Assembly: GCA_037954325.1 (NCBI GenBank)
Contig: JBBMNZ010000028.1
Coordinates: forward strand, 10,027,501-10,091,500
From: Fistularia commersonii
Lineage: Eukaryota > Chordata > Actinopteri > Syngnathiformes > Fistulariidae
Length of the DNA stretch: 64,000 nucleotides
Direction of reading: 5' to 3'
The notes below the pieces were generated by a model. That model was given only the letters and a program-made list of their open reading frames with translations, was not told the DNA's origin and did no database searches. The position numbers and the translations under genes are program-made. Of this stretch, positions 11,387 through 23,362 are shown in pieces; the stretch's first letter is position 1; each line of letters begins with the position of its first letter.

Positions 11387-13963
11387 TCAGAATCGGAGCT
11401 TCTGGAAGAACCACTTGTTCTTGCCTGTCTTGTACCTGAAAACAGAAGTTAGGAATTAGGTCAGATATGAGACTGGGATATTTTTCTGCAGCATCCAAGA
11501 CGTCAGCTGCTGCTCACCTGACCTCCTGAACTAAAGCAGACTGAACTCTCTTAACAGTAATACGTCTGACGGGATTCAAAACTACAATTTGATTCATTGA
11601 ATCCAAGAGATGCCTCCAGTGTAAGGCTTGAGACTTACCTCTCCTCAAACTTGATCTTGGCCTCCCGCCTGGCTTTGCGTTTGAGGGCAGGGTCCCTGAA
11701 GACATCCTTGTTGACCACAGTTTTGTCCAGAGGGATGTCAACGGAGTATCTGGGAAGGAAAAAAATACAAGTTTTTTTACTGCAACAACCGTCAAGCACG
11801 GAAACTTCAGAAAGCTCCTCCTCAAAGTTCAGGATTCTCCTAAACCTGCCTCCTAGGCGGTATCTCGGGTACACAAACCTGACTCCACAGATTAATACTA
11901 CAGTCTGGAGACAATAACGTGCTCAGTAGTAGAAGCATATGGATGTGATATGAAGGCCATCTGGTTGAGGACCAGAAAAATTTCCCTCCAAAACCCAATG
12001 TTCGATTGTTGGTGTGGTGCAGGGGGTAGAGCAATCATCTTTGGAACAAACATTCCTGGATTGTCGAAGTGTTGTTGAGTAAGAAACTGAACCCCTAACT
12101 GCTTCCCTGGTGCTGGAGGACGGCAGCCTACTGCTCATGGTTCATCCATGAGAATGAATTTCTCCACATTGTAAAATGCTTTATTATCATCATGTTTAGT
12201 TCAGATTATTATCAGTTATTAATCTACCCACATAGAAAATCTACATCTGACACAGATCACCTCAAAGGAATTTAGGTATCCAGAGAACAAATTTATCATC
12301 GTGGATGAATAGTGGTCAGGGAGGTGTCACACCTGAAGCTTAGATTCTAAACCAAATTTCGAAAAACTACCAAGTAAATGAAAACTTTAGAACAGACATG
12401 ACTTCCCTGCCGAGGTCTACATCTGCAGGAGAACTCAGAACCTCAGGTTTAATCAGACATGAACAGAGTTGACAGGTTCTGACAGAGCAACCAGTTTCCA
12501 CTCTGTCAAGCACGTGCATGGGGATACAAGTAGCTGACCACATGAATCACACACACTCACACCAGTTGCAATAACACGCTCACTGATGTGCCCCTTATCA
12601 ACAGCGACAGGAACATTCAAGAAATACAGCTTTGTATCAGTGAACCTAAACTAGAAATCAGTCAACAGAATGAAGTCCACTTCTTTTTTCACCAGGAGTG
12701 AAATTAACCCAGCTAGATAAAACTTAAAACATACACTAGTAGGAAATACTGAAAAAGCTAAGTTTGGGATCAACAGTTAATTAGACAGACAGACTGCTTT
12801 AAGTTTTGCTCTTGTCTCAGGAATCTTTATGCAAATTAGTACGGAATGTCACTGACCTAGTGGGCATGAGGTGGTTGTAGTTGAAAACCTTGACGAAAGC
12901 CTTGATCTTGGACCTCTTGGCAATCTTCTTCTTGCCCATGGTGGTGGTCACCTTGCGGGGGTAGCGGTCAATGCCGGCGACCAGTGCGTGGCTGTAAGGA
13001 CGGTCGGTGGTGCCATCATCAATGTTCTGCAAAAAGATAGGCAAAAAAAGATCACCTTATGATGCAAACTCATCTGACTTTTCTGCTGTCAGCTGGATCT
13101 ATCAATCCCCCCCAGAACATTTTCAGAGAAATCATGAGAATGCTTGTGCCCACAGGTGAGGGGTTTCAAGTCTTAACAGCTGCAGTCACTTGTAATTGTT
13201 CATATTTGTTATCAGAATGAAGCGACTAGCTAAAAAAATCAACTCATGACTTTTACATCTCTATTTGTCCCTAATAGATAAAAACACATGACTGAGATGT
13301 GGGAGAACCTGCAGCTTCCTGTCTACTAACGTTTAACTGACCAAACGCGAGCCTTGTAAACAGAAAACTTTCACGTTCCTCTCACATGTTACCATGGGGC
13401 TTTACCATAGAAAAAGCGAAAAAGTGGTCCAAAGGAAAAGACAAGAATGTTGAGGTTCTCTTTGAAGGTGAGGAAAGCTGATTGGCTCAGGAGGGACAGG
13501 ACACATTAGAAGTTTGTAGGTCTGGTCATAATGAAAGCATATTAGGTTATAGCGTGGAGTAAGAAAGCATACATTAAGATAGTGAATGTCAGTAGAAGGA
13601 TGTTCAGGTTTGAACTGCAGGACAGGGTACCTTGAGGAAACCCGGAGATGAGATTGATAGAGGTAGTAAATGAAGACATACAGTTATTGTTGTGAGAAAA
13701 GAGGATAACATTCAACATGTAACCCTAACCAAGACGGCTGAAAGATTGGTGTGCAACACGGAAAAAAAAACCCTCCCTGATCAGTGAACACAACAACAAT
13801 CGGCGTTACTGGAACCCCGGATAGAGCGTGTGTTGGCTATAACCTCGGCATGGCGGACAGTGACCATCCAGGAGCGTCTTACCTTGACGATGACTGCTTT
13901 GCGACCGGCGTAGCGTCCGGCCAGCACCATCACCACCTTCCCAGGCTTCATAAACTTGCCCAT
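11387..13963 (-). CDS. rpl27: 60S ribosomal protein L27 (eL27), 4 coding exons
   Basis: Structural protein of the large ribosomal subunit, acting in the cytosol. Coding exons in order: 13883-13963, 12857-13026, 11639-11749, 11387-11435. Together they give 411 nt, i.e. 136 residues plus stop, exactly the vertebrate length. The sequence begins MGKFMKPGKVV (KOW-type N-terminus), carries the TMGKKKIAKRSKIK basic block in the second coding exon, and ends KWFFQKLRF. The ATG lies two bases inside its exon (to 13965), so a non-coding first exon must lie upstream, as in other vertebrate RPL27 genes. Intron 2 (11750-12856) holds a repeat at 11990-12180. All splice sites are GT-AG. The gene is intact and not a processed copy. 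Confidence 0.97.
11990..12180 (+). repeat. tRNA-like SINE-type repeat in an rpl27 intron
   Basis: Contains GGTGCAGGGGGTAGAGCAAT and a TGTCGAAGTGTTGTTGAGTA...CTGAACCCC block that I recognise from a common teleost repeat. The element at 22930-23110 is related at its start. Family name not certain. Confidence 0.45.
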
Positions 13964-13965
13964 GT

Positions 13966-14330
13966 CTGCCGAAACAGGGTTACTGATTAATACCGCTCCA
14001 TAAGCAAAGGATGTCTGAAATGTATAGGGGGTTAAACTAGCCAAAATAGAGTAGCTAGGCTAGCGTTAGCTGCCGGGTTGTTTTCCTTGAAGCATTAGCA
14101 GATGGGCGAAAGGAGCCCCTGTCTGTCACACGAATTAAATGCTTAAGTTGATATGAAATACGGGGCTTGACTCCCGAAGGGACAAACACTGCCTGCCGGA
14201 ACGACCAACGAAAGAGGTTCGTTCAATTCGAGGCTGTAGGTCTCCATCACGGCTGCCATGTTGGATAGAGCGCTCCGGGAACGAAGTGCGACAGCAAAGT
14301 CCTTTTCCCACGCAGGAGGATAAAAATGTG
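13966..14330 (-). promoter_or_regulatory. rpl27: rpl27 promoter and first-exon region (approximate)
   Basis: The non-coding first exon must lie in this stretch. On the minus strand around 14250-14265 there is CCAACATGGCAGCC, a YY1-like site of the kind found just downstream of ribosomal-protein start sites. Pyrimidine-rich candidates for a TOP start (CCTCTTTCGTTGG) occur at about 14206-14218. I could not fix the start site or the donor. Confidence 0.35.
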
Positions 14331-15194
14331 TACAGATAAAACACCCATCGCGGACCGTGAGGTTTCTACCGTATGTCTGCGTGGAAAAAACAGTTGCGGA
14401 GGGCGCATTGGAGTGGATGTTTGAGGATTGATTACGGGGAAATTTCACTTACTGCTTGTGCTGTTGGGCTGGCGTCAACAGGAAAGACCGTCGGAAAGGC
14501 TTTCGTGAACTTTGACACCAACCGGGTTCTGACATCACTTCCGGGTACGGATCCGAAGTGACAGCGTACACATTTCTCTCCCGTCTGAAAATGATTATTT
14601 TTTTTATATTTTATATTTAAATATATTTTTTTCCACATTGTACTCGTTGATTCGTAGGCGCGTTTGTCAAATTATTTTGGTGATGAAAAACAAAACCTAA
14701 ATTGGTAAAACTCTTAATCTTAGTCTATGTTTTGTTCCTCGAACTTCACGCTCTCTGAGCCTGGCGAGCACAAGCAGACAGGAACACAATTACGTTTTTT
14801 CCCCTTCATTTTCGCTATTTTTATATTGAATATATTTATATTAAAAAGAAAACACCATTTCGTATAGAACCTAGGCTTAAGCTAAAAGGATTTTATAATT
14901 TGATTATATAATTGATTTATTTGTCTGCATAGATTTTTTTTTCACATTTACATCGACAATATAAACTGATTTCTCACAACATGCATCTTAAGTTGATGGT
15001 AACAGCACTTCAATTTGAAAATATAACATATTCCAGTGACAGATTGCTTTTTCTGTCCTGTTACAAGACCATAATTCAGGGACAACATTTTTCTGAATAG
15101 AATTAGTTCAACTAAAAAAGTAAAGCCACTGCCATTTAACATTAAACTACCGGTAACTTATTTAGGATAAATGAAAAAGGAAGGACAAAGACTT
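14331..15194. other. intergenic, rpl27 5' side to rundc1 3' end
   Basis: AT-rich unique-looking DNA. No conserved gene, RNA or recognisable repeat seen. Confidence 0.5.
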
Positions 15195-15210
15195 TGAAGC
15201 AGCGCAGTGT

Positions 15211-15216
15211 TTTATT
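15211..15216 (-). terminator. poly(A) signal, rundc1
   Basis: AATAAA on the minus strand, giving rundc1 a 3' UTR of about 2.2 kb (15195-17420). That stretch has no other gene and only short simple repeats. Confidence 0.55.
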
Positions 15217-17420
15217 AACCATCTTTGACTTGCTTACAACCGTAGCTCTGAGTACACCTTCAAAAATATGTAAATATACACAATATCTTCAAATACCTTA
15301 CTACAGTAGCGAAACAGAAACAGCATAAATAATTGATCCCGTGTGTTTCGAGAGAGATGCAGCTAAAATATACTACACAATAAATAAACATTTCGATACA
15401 TAAATAACAAAACAATTAAACAGTACAATGAAACTAAACGAAGACGTAACGAGAAAGGTGTATACGAGTTATCCGTTAACGTTCATTTATTCATCCGTCA
15501 TCTGTAACCGAACCAATCCCAGGGGACACTGGAGCCTGGGGCTGGGTTTAAGCAGGACCTGTCAGGCATCTTAACCTTTGGTTCCCACTGACACGGTGAG
15601 GTAAACACCATGCCCCACGTCTGCGTGGATGTAAAATGTCCTGTTTCTGCAAACACCAACACACTGCTTACTACCATGTAATTACAGTCTCAGTCCCAAG
15701 AGCAGGGATGAACAGTTGGAAAACATACAGCAGATATACCTCGGTTTAGGAATCATACATTCAACACGGTACGTGCAGACCTTATAAAAAGCGTTTTTTT
15801 TCCCCTCGAGTTAAATACATAAAATAGAATCATTAATAACCTCCAGTCTTTTTAATGCTAACACAGGTGACCGGTCCCCTGCGCATTGGAGGAAAAGAAG
15901 CAGCAGGCAATAGAGGCAGGAGTCTGGAATGACCATACGGACGTAAAAGCAGCACGTTGATAGATTATTTTTAATCCCGTCGCACGGACAGAATCTCACT
16001 CCCGGCTGACCCCAGTCTGCAGGACCGGCCTGTCTGCCAGCCCACAGGAGCGGCTCCACCAAAACCCAACTGTTTTCTTTTTTCCAGGAGCTCAACTTGA
16101 GCTTGCTCGATCAGGAAGCACAGTGATGGTGTGCAGAATACTTCACAATTATACACCAGGAAATCTAAACAGATTGAAAGTTGTCGGCAGGGAAGCTTAT
16201 GCCTCTGCAAGAATCAACTTGTGATACTCTGAGATGAGGCCGCTACTTATTTCTGAGGGTAAACTCGATTCGTTTCCCCGGAGATGTGGGATCCAGGAGC
16301 GTCAAAACATCTCGTAGTCAGTGATAAGTTAATTATCATGCACTTGTAACTGTTCTTCACAAAGGTCGGACTTTGTCTTTTTTTTTTTCCCGAGAACCCA
16401 GTGAGGCCTTCGTTGTCTTTAAAAATGACCCTCTGGGTCTTTTAAACAGGTCTTGGGCCTTTTTGTTTTGCTGTTTATATTTGGACTTCACTCCTTGGTT
16501 CCAGTTTTTGAGCTTTCAATGTTGTGTTCTTCATTGTGTCCACTAGAGGGTAGTGTTGTGCTAATGTAGCTCAGTTAGCGCTGCACCGAAGATGACAATA
16601 ATATTAGCGATGAGTAGACTAAATACTTTTGATAACTGCCCCACACCCCAAACGGTTCAATGCATAGTTCAGGTTCCTGCTTGTCAGCGTGTCTAACCGT
16701 TCTCTAGACGAGAGCATCTTTGGGTTGTTGTTGGCCAGCTGCGCACAGAAGCATTGCCTGATCATTCTGATATCACCGATTTGGCCGTAAATTTGGTGGG
16801 ATTCATGGGAAGGGCTAGACAAGTGTCGTGTTTTCTGGTCGATGGCTCGCTATCATAGGTGAAAGTCCGCCTGTGACTGATAGTGTTTAATAGGTTTCCA
16901 CAGTAACGTTTAGTCTAATTTCCTCTGCGTTACTATTTGATGTGTGCATGTGTGTCACTGGTTGATATGAAACAGATCTCCTGTGCGGCGGGTTCTGTCG
17001 ATCCCTGCCCACCGGGGTCCTTGCCTGGTCCTTGCCACACCAATCTGTGGGACGTGTTCTTGTACTAGTCAAACTTTTGGTAAAACTTGCTGGTAAAATC
17101 TTAATGAATAAAATGTTAACCTGCAATATAATGGTATTTGATAAATTCATCAACATCAGATCTTCTTACTCCAGTGCTGGTGCCGGCAGATCCAAAGACC
17201 CAGGCTCAGCTCAGTGATCCAGTACCTGCCCTGATTTGTTTTTTTTTTTTTCCTCACCACCCCAGACATCCACCATCGGTTGAGTTGTGTTTCAGGCGTT
17301 ACCAGGAGGACCTGTTCTACGTTTGGGATCCACGGTACCAGCAATGGAGTCTGGCTGAAATGCTTTAAGTGCTCGGACGGATGTTTTCTGTACGCTCGAG
17401 GGGATCTTTCTGGTACCTCC

Positions 17421-20400
17421 TCAGAAGGCATCCTTGATGTTCTTCAGCTGCCGAACGGCCAGATCGACGGGGAGGTTAAACTTGAGGTGGCTGATGCGGC
17501 CCAGGATGCGGAGGGCGCCCTCGAAGCCGGTCTGGGCCATGTAGCTCCAGGGGTAGTAGTGCGGGTGTATCAAGGTGCTGGACTTGCAAAGCAGGTTGAG
17601 CCAGGACACCAGGCGCTGCTCGTTCAGGGCCATGCACACCAGCGCTTTGAACTCGGTGTCCGGCCCCCGCTTGTATCGGTCGTGCTCCTTCAGCACGGAA
17701 TGAATGGCCCACAGCAGGGACTGTTTGGGGGTGACGGTGACCGGGCCGCCCCCCACGTGCAGGCTGAAAGACTGCGACAGCTGTCGCGCCGGTGACTCCA
17801 CGAAGGCCTTCCCGTTCTTGGAGTGGTAGAACTTGACAAAAAGTTCCCACGGATGCATGTTCTGCGGTGCCGGCCGGTGGGGCAGCAGGCAGGAGATGGG
17901 GGCCAGGACCAGGCTCATGGTCTGCGAAGGCGAGAAGAGACCGTGAGCCAGCAGGTCCTTCAGCGCGATGGCCAGCTCCTTCCGCACAGATGTGGTCAGC
18001 TCATCCCGGGGACCCAGGGCAGTGTTACTGGTGTAGTTGACCACGTGCTCCAGGGACGGCTGCCTGCAGGAGCCCATCACGCGCACTCTGTCCACAGCTG
18101 CTTCCAGACGCTGCAGCAGGGGGCCATAGTCCTGCACCGGTGTCTCCTGGGGCCACATACTCTGGGGGACCCTGCCGGCCGAGCAGCCGAACTGGCTGGC
18201 GGCGAAGATCTGCAGAACGGCCAGAGCTTTCTGGATCAGCTGCAGGCCAGTGTCCCGCATCCTCTGAGCCTGCTGTGGATCCACTGGAGCCAGAGAAGGA
18301 CCACTGTCAGAACATAAATGCACGCAAGACACCCGATCGCATTGACAGACAATACCGGCGACTCACCTTTTTTCTTCAGTGGGGCTCTGGCGTTGGTGCC
18401 CGATGCCAACTGCGAATGGTTTTGCCCACCGTCCGACAGGAGAGGGTTCCCCACCTCATCTTTTGGAATAAAGTTATTTCATCAGAGCCATCAAAAAGGC
18501 AGACTGTTTGAAAGGCAGCAATGAAGGAGGCCGTGCATCTGGGACTTTGGTCTTCTTACCCTGGATGAAGTTGATGAACATCTCCAGGTCCCGGATCTGG
18601 GTTTTCAGCTGCTCCACCAGCTGCTCTTTCACCCTGGCGGGGTTGACGATCTGAGCGATGGCGGCATCCACCCGGTGCCTCAGCTCCTCGGGCGACAGAT
18701 TACCGATGTCCTCATTCAGGTTCACGTCCAGCTTTTCGATGAGCTCGTCGATGATAACCTGGGGGCAGAAAGTAGGGGCGTCGGGGTCAGTTGGGCCAAA
18801 TCTCTGTCTCGTTCTTTAATACAAGAGACATTGCAGTGGGAGAAGGCGGCGCTAATCTACAGTCATGTAGCTGGGAGGGGCTCTCACACCTGGTTAGCCT
18901 GCCACCAGAACCCTCAAAGCTGAAATTCTGCATGATAATGTTTTAAATGTGAGAGACAGCCACTCTGGATAATTTTCAGTTTGTTTATATAAAGGTCAAT
19001 TAAAAAAAAGACAAAGCTATAATTTCTTTAATTCCCAGCTGCTGCTTGGGGGGAAGGGCGGGGCTTAACCTGGGCGGTTCAGCTGTCAATCACAGATGTC
19101 CAGCCATTCACTTATCCCTCATCTTATTCACACCTACAGATAATTTAGTCTTCAGTGAACTGCCAAGACTGCTTTTGGACTGTGGGTTGAACAGAGAACC
19201 TGGTAAGAACCCGGGTAGAAGCACATGGAGAGAACGCACATAGAGATCCAAGTTGGATCAGAAACAGGGACCTTCTTCAGGTGAGGTGACAGTGCTGAAC
19301 CGCCTTGCCACCCAGAAGCCTTCTTAATGTGATCCACTTTGAAGGAACAACTCCTAGAACAAGAGACGGGCTTCAAATCCATTTGGGTCAGTGACGTGGC
19401 AGTGGCTGCGACAGGCTCCTCACCTTCTGTCTCTCCATGACGACAGACTGCGGCAGGGAATCGTAGCTGCCCTCTTGGTAGGCGAAGTGCTCCAGGTCGT
19501 CCAGCTGGGTCTTCAGCTGGAAGATGAGATCTTTTTGCTTCTCCCTCTGAGCCTCCAGGCGCTCCCTCTTCTCCCGCTCGCTCTGGGACACAGGAGCACA
19601 AACATTAACAAACCATCAAAGAGCGTGCCAGGACCAAACCTCGCATGTTTCCGCTCAATGTTTGCTGAGGAATATATTAATTCCTCCCCCAGAGTGTTTG
19701 CTGAGTGGCGATGTTCCTATAGCCTAAAGGAAGCTCAGGGTTCAACCACAGAAGAGAGTTCTCCGGGAGAAAAAGCGAGGCAGGGGAGGACCTGTGGCTA
19801 TGACTCACCGAGCAGCGCCGCCAGGGAAGAATTAACTGTATTTGTAACTGTGCAGCTACACAGTATCCGAGTAACCATGGGCGTGTTTGAGCGTATCTCT
19901 GTTTCAGACCCAGCCTTTTTAAACACATAACATGTTAAAGGCAGCCATTTGGCTCGTTTTTTTCTCGGTCAGAAACTGAGAAATAAAAAGTTGTTCGCCA
20001 TCTTGTAAAACACATTACGGTAGAAACATATATTATTTTTCCACGAAGTGTGTGAAAATGATGAGGCGACTGAGTGGCTCTTTTTTAATTTCCTTTTTTT
20101 TTTCTTTTAATCTATTTATGGGCTCGGCCTTGTTTAAATGTCTCCTGCTAGATTAGATAAGTTGGGTAAAACCTGATTACCCTTTGTTCTCTCCACAGTT
20201 GGGGGTTTGTGTGCAGGTGGCAGAAATGGCAGGAGGAACATTACTAATGAATAAAATATAAGAGGGGGGAGTGTATAAAACTGGATCAGGAGGAAGAAGA
20301 TAAAACAAGACAGATAATGAAAAAGAATATGAGCATGTGTAAAAATGATAGGAGTGCATCCTGTTGACGTGATTCTCCACTCTATCTGGATCTTTCTGTC

Positions 20401-21029
20401 ACTGCTTTGTTTCTGAAAGACTACATCTGTTCATTGAAGAAACGCTTTCATTCACCTTGTAAATGTGGAATTACACCGTTATTGAAACAAGGATTCCCGC
20501 ATGCATCAGTAACAGCTGTAAACCGTTCGCTTTTACATTTCGTGCTGATATTTTGCTTATTTTTGTCACTTTTATGAACTAATTTTGACATTATCTCTTC
20601 CAGATTTGTTCCTGTGTCTGCTTTTTTTTTGTCGTCCCTCACCGAGTTCTCCAGTTGCTTGGCGTCCAGAGCCCTGCAGCCCACGACGTGCGGGCATCCG
20701 CGGAAAGCGAACTCCTCCAGCTCGGCCAGCATCCTCTCCTTCTCCTCGGCCTGAGCGTGGACGATCTGCTTGAGTCGGAACTGGACTTGAGCGAAGTGGG
20801 ACGTGAGAGCGAGCAGAGAGGAATTGAGCAGGTCCTGCTCTTCCTCTAGCTTCCTCATCCTCGACGCCATTTCCTCCTCGCCGGCCGGGGAGGAGGCTCT
20901 GCGCCCCGGCTGGCCGGCACTCCCGCGCTCATCCTCGGGGCTGGCTACGGCGCCCACCGGAGCCCATCGCTCCCCGGCGCCGGCGAAGGCGAGCTCGCTG
21001 TCCGAGGCGGACAACTCCTCCGTGGACAT
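17421..21029 (-). CDS. rundc1: RUN domain-containing protein 1, 5 coding exons
   Basis: RUN-domain protein. The human orthologue has been linked to p53 regulation, but its biochemical role is poorly known. Coding exons in order: 20643-21029, 19424-19582, 18560-18758, 18367-18459, 17421-18283. They total 1701 nt, i.e. 566 residues plus stop (human about 613). Phases agree across all junctions. The first exon encodes an acidic, Ala/Gly-rich N-terminus, then a coiled coil at about residues 55-115 (RKLEEEQDLLNSSLL). A second Glu/Arg/Gln coiled coil spans about 130-180. The exon at 18560-18758 carries the conserved DELIEKLDVNLNEDIGNLSP block. The last exon encodes the RUN domain (about 300-560), with motifs WELFVKFYHSKNGK and LVCMALNEQRLVSWLNLLCK. 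The start ATG is the first in frame in a GC-rich 5' exon. It sits next to rpl27, as in human 17q21. Confidence 0.95.
19078..19320 (-). repeat. fragment of the high-copy teleost repeat in a rundc1 intron
   Basis: Reverse-orientation relative of 6110-6372, with shared blocks such as TTGGACTGTGGGTTGAACAG and CATGGAGAGAACGCACATA. The end carries GTGACAGTGCTGAACCGCC. Confidence 0.55.
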
Positions 21030-21260
21030 GTCGGTCGAAGCGCTCCGGTGTCGTTGCTCCGCCGCCGGGGTTCTCCTGCCGCCTCCCGAGAGGTTTGCGT
21101 TTGTCGAAGAGAAATATTAAATTATTTCGCTCCACGACAAAAACAACAACAACAACGGCGAGGATCACCGCCGACGAAACAGGTGCATCGCCATCTTGGG
21201 AAGATCGGTTCTTACGTCAGAGGAACAGTTATGCGTCAGGCCAATCACAGACGACGAAAA
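21030..21260 (-). promoter_or_regulatory. rundc1: rundc1 5' UTR and promoter region
   Basis: GC-rich 5' leader directly upstream of the start ATG. It contains a YY1-like CCCAAGATGGCGATG (minus strand, about 21187-21201) and a CRE-like CTGACGTAAG at about 21214-21223. Together they suggest a housekeeping CpG promoter. Start site not determined. Confidence 0.45.
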
Positions 21261-21540
21261 GAAATACCGGAAGCGGAAGTACACATAGATTAATCTTTTT
21301 TTTACATTTGCCCGTATTAGACACGGCCGACTCATAAATTAACATTAACGGTGACAAAAGTTCAGATTTTAATAGTAACAATGTCGCTACATGACAGAAC
21401 ACAAAAGGGACCTTAATTATTTTATTTTATTTCCATTTTTATCTATCATGGGTTCACAGTGTGTTCACAGTTTGACATTTACCTCATGGGAAATGTCGTT
21501 AAAATAACGTCTAGGTTTTTTCATTGGCTTTAAGGATTCA

Positions 21541-21810
21541 AGAATAAGAATAAGAATAAGAACAACTTTATTTATTCCGAACGGAAGGAAATTGTTGTGC
21601 CAGAGTTTCAAGTAAAACGTAACAATAATAAATAATAGTAGGAAATTGTGTAAACAGTAAATTTAAAAAAAAAAAAGGGGGGGGGGGGGAATAAGAAATA
21701 CAAATAAAACTATAAAGTGTCAAAGTCAAGGCTATAAAGTGTTCTAAGGTTTTAAGCACAAAGAGTTGAAGATTCCCTGTGGCAGAAGGAAGAGGAATTA
21801 AAAAGTTCCT
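21541..21810. repeat. dispersed repeat, copy 2
   Basis: Same element and orientation as 2226-2460: AATAAG units, ACTTTATTTATTCCGAACGG, GAAATTGTTGTGCCAGAGTT, ending GAAGGAAGAGGAATTAAA. Confidence 0.6.
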
Positions 21811-22039
21811 GTACAATTCAAGTTATTTTTAAAGTAATTAACACAGGAGTGTTTTTGTTTGTTTAGAATTGTATGGCAACTGAAGTTGAAAGTTTTTTCG
21901 ATTGATAATATTGACTGATATTACCAAATATTAAAACAGTTGTTTTCTTGTCATCTACACCAGATCATCATCTACATTCCTCCTTTCTACTATTATCTAT
22001 TACTGTTATGTTTTTTACTTGAAACTATATAAAGTTGTT

Positions 22040-22089
22040 CTCATCTCATCTCATCTCATCTCATCTCATCTCATCTCATCTCATCTCAG
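22040..22089 (+). repeat. (CTCAT)10 pentanucleotide microsatellite
   Basis: About ten perfect CTCAT units. Confidence 0.95.
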
Positions 22090-22929
22090 ATAATCCACAA
22101 AGCAAATCAAACTGACTCAATTAAAAACTCAAATCAAAACAGCACTGTTTTTATTAAATTCAAACACTTTTATCTGCTTTTAATAGTTGAAGTATTTTTA
22201 TTGTCGTTGCACCTCCTGATATTTTTTTTTTGTCAGCATTTGTTTTCCATAAAGACCATTTTTGTTTGAGTATAGAATTCCTGGCAAGAAATTATAAAGT
22301 TACCTCAAATATACTCTTACTCTACTTAAAACATTCTGGTTTGCATAAAACAACAAAAAATGATAGACTCCTCATCTTGTTTCATGGACGTTATGAGAAT
22401 ATCTGATGATACAGTTTTTGAAATCCATCTGCTCTTAGCTGCTCAGGTCTTGGTTCTGCCCAACAGTGGAGAGTTTTGGGGGTCAACCATGGGACCCATC
22501 CACTACTCAGTAGGAAGGGGTGGTTAAGACCTGGAGCAGCAGATTGGGTCATGTAAGTGGGGGTCATTGAAGCGCCCCCTTTGTCATGTGACCATTTGGG
22601 TCTCCTTTGCCCCAAAAGGAGAACTTCTGTCTCTGAGAAAATGGTTGCAAGCAGGTTTTCAGATATTCTGTTAACCGAAGCTCCCGGAAAGCAGCCGGAT
22701 GCGTCATGTTAGCTATGATTACTCCTCTGTTAGTCAAACAAACATCACCTATGGATATTAGAATAAGGATAGATTACTTTGCTAATAAAGTAGCCTAGGG
22801 CTACTTTACACCAGAAGCATGTTAGAGGCCTCTCCACTTCCCATCTGCACACAGTGTTAGTGGTGCTCCTTTGTCCCACGCGCCCAGGAAGTGATATGGG
22901 TGATTTTTTTTTTCTTCTGCAAAATACTC

Positions 22930-23110
22930 TCTCGGGCGACTGTGGCTCAGTTGGTAGAACTGAAGTTTGAAGGTCAGCAACATTGATTAGCAACCCTGCA
23001 GTTGTCCTGGGAGCCTCTGTGGTGCAACACACTGGCAGATTCTTCCCCCACCCAGTGGACCAGAGGTGAAGAGGGGGATAAGTGTTCCATCTGCAATGGA
23101 TGGATAGACT
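22930..23110 (+). repeat. tRNA-like SINE-type repeat
   Basis: Begins GGGCGACTGTGGCTCAGTTGG, which resembles a tRNA-derived or widely dispersed teleost repeat head. The tail includes GGGGGATAAGTGTTCCATCTG. No intact tRNA fold could be supported. Confidence 0.45.
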
Positions 23111-23362
23111 AAGGCAGTTGGAGGAGTGAATGTCGGCAAGGACGTGTTGTTCCACAACTAGGTGCCTGCAGTGATGGAGAGCTGCTCCAGAATGCCAGCT
23201 GTTATTTACTGTTAGAGACTTCACTGATGTGATGCATTGCAGTGTCATGAAGGTGATTAATAACCAGGCCTACCTGAGGATCTACCCGATGAAAGATGGA
23301 TCCCCAAAAACCTTTTCGGTGTCAGATGAATTACCAGAATGGGGTTTTCTGAATTCCCAGCT

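Larger units (their letters stand above)
21261..23340. other. intergenic, rundc1 to the 636-codon gene
   Basis: Holds the dispersed repeat at 21541-21810, a (CTCAT)n microsatellite at 22040-22089, and a SINE-like repeat at 22930-23110. The rest is AT-rich DNA in which I see nothing. Confidence 0.5.

Noticed and set aside
22930..23110. tRNA gene
   Set aside because: The GTGGCTCAGTTGGTAGAAC head is tRNA-like, but no acceptor stem or T-loop pairing was found. It is better explained as a dispersed repeat.
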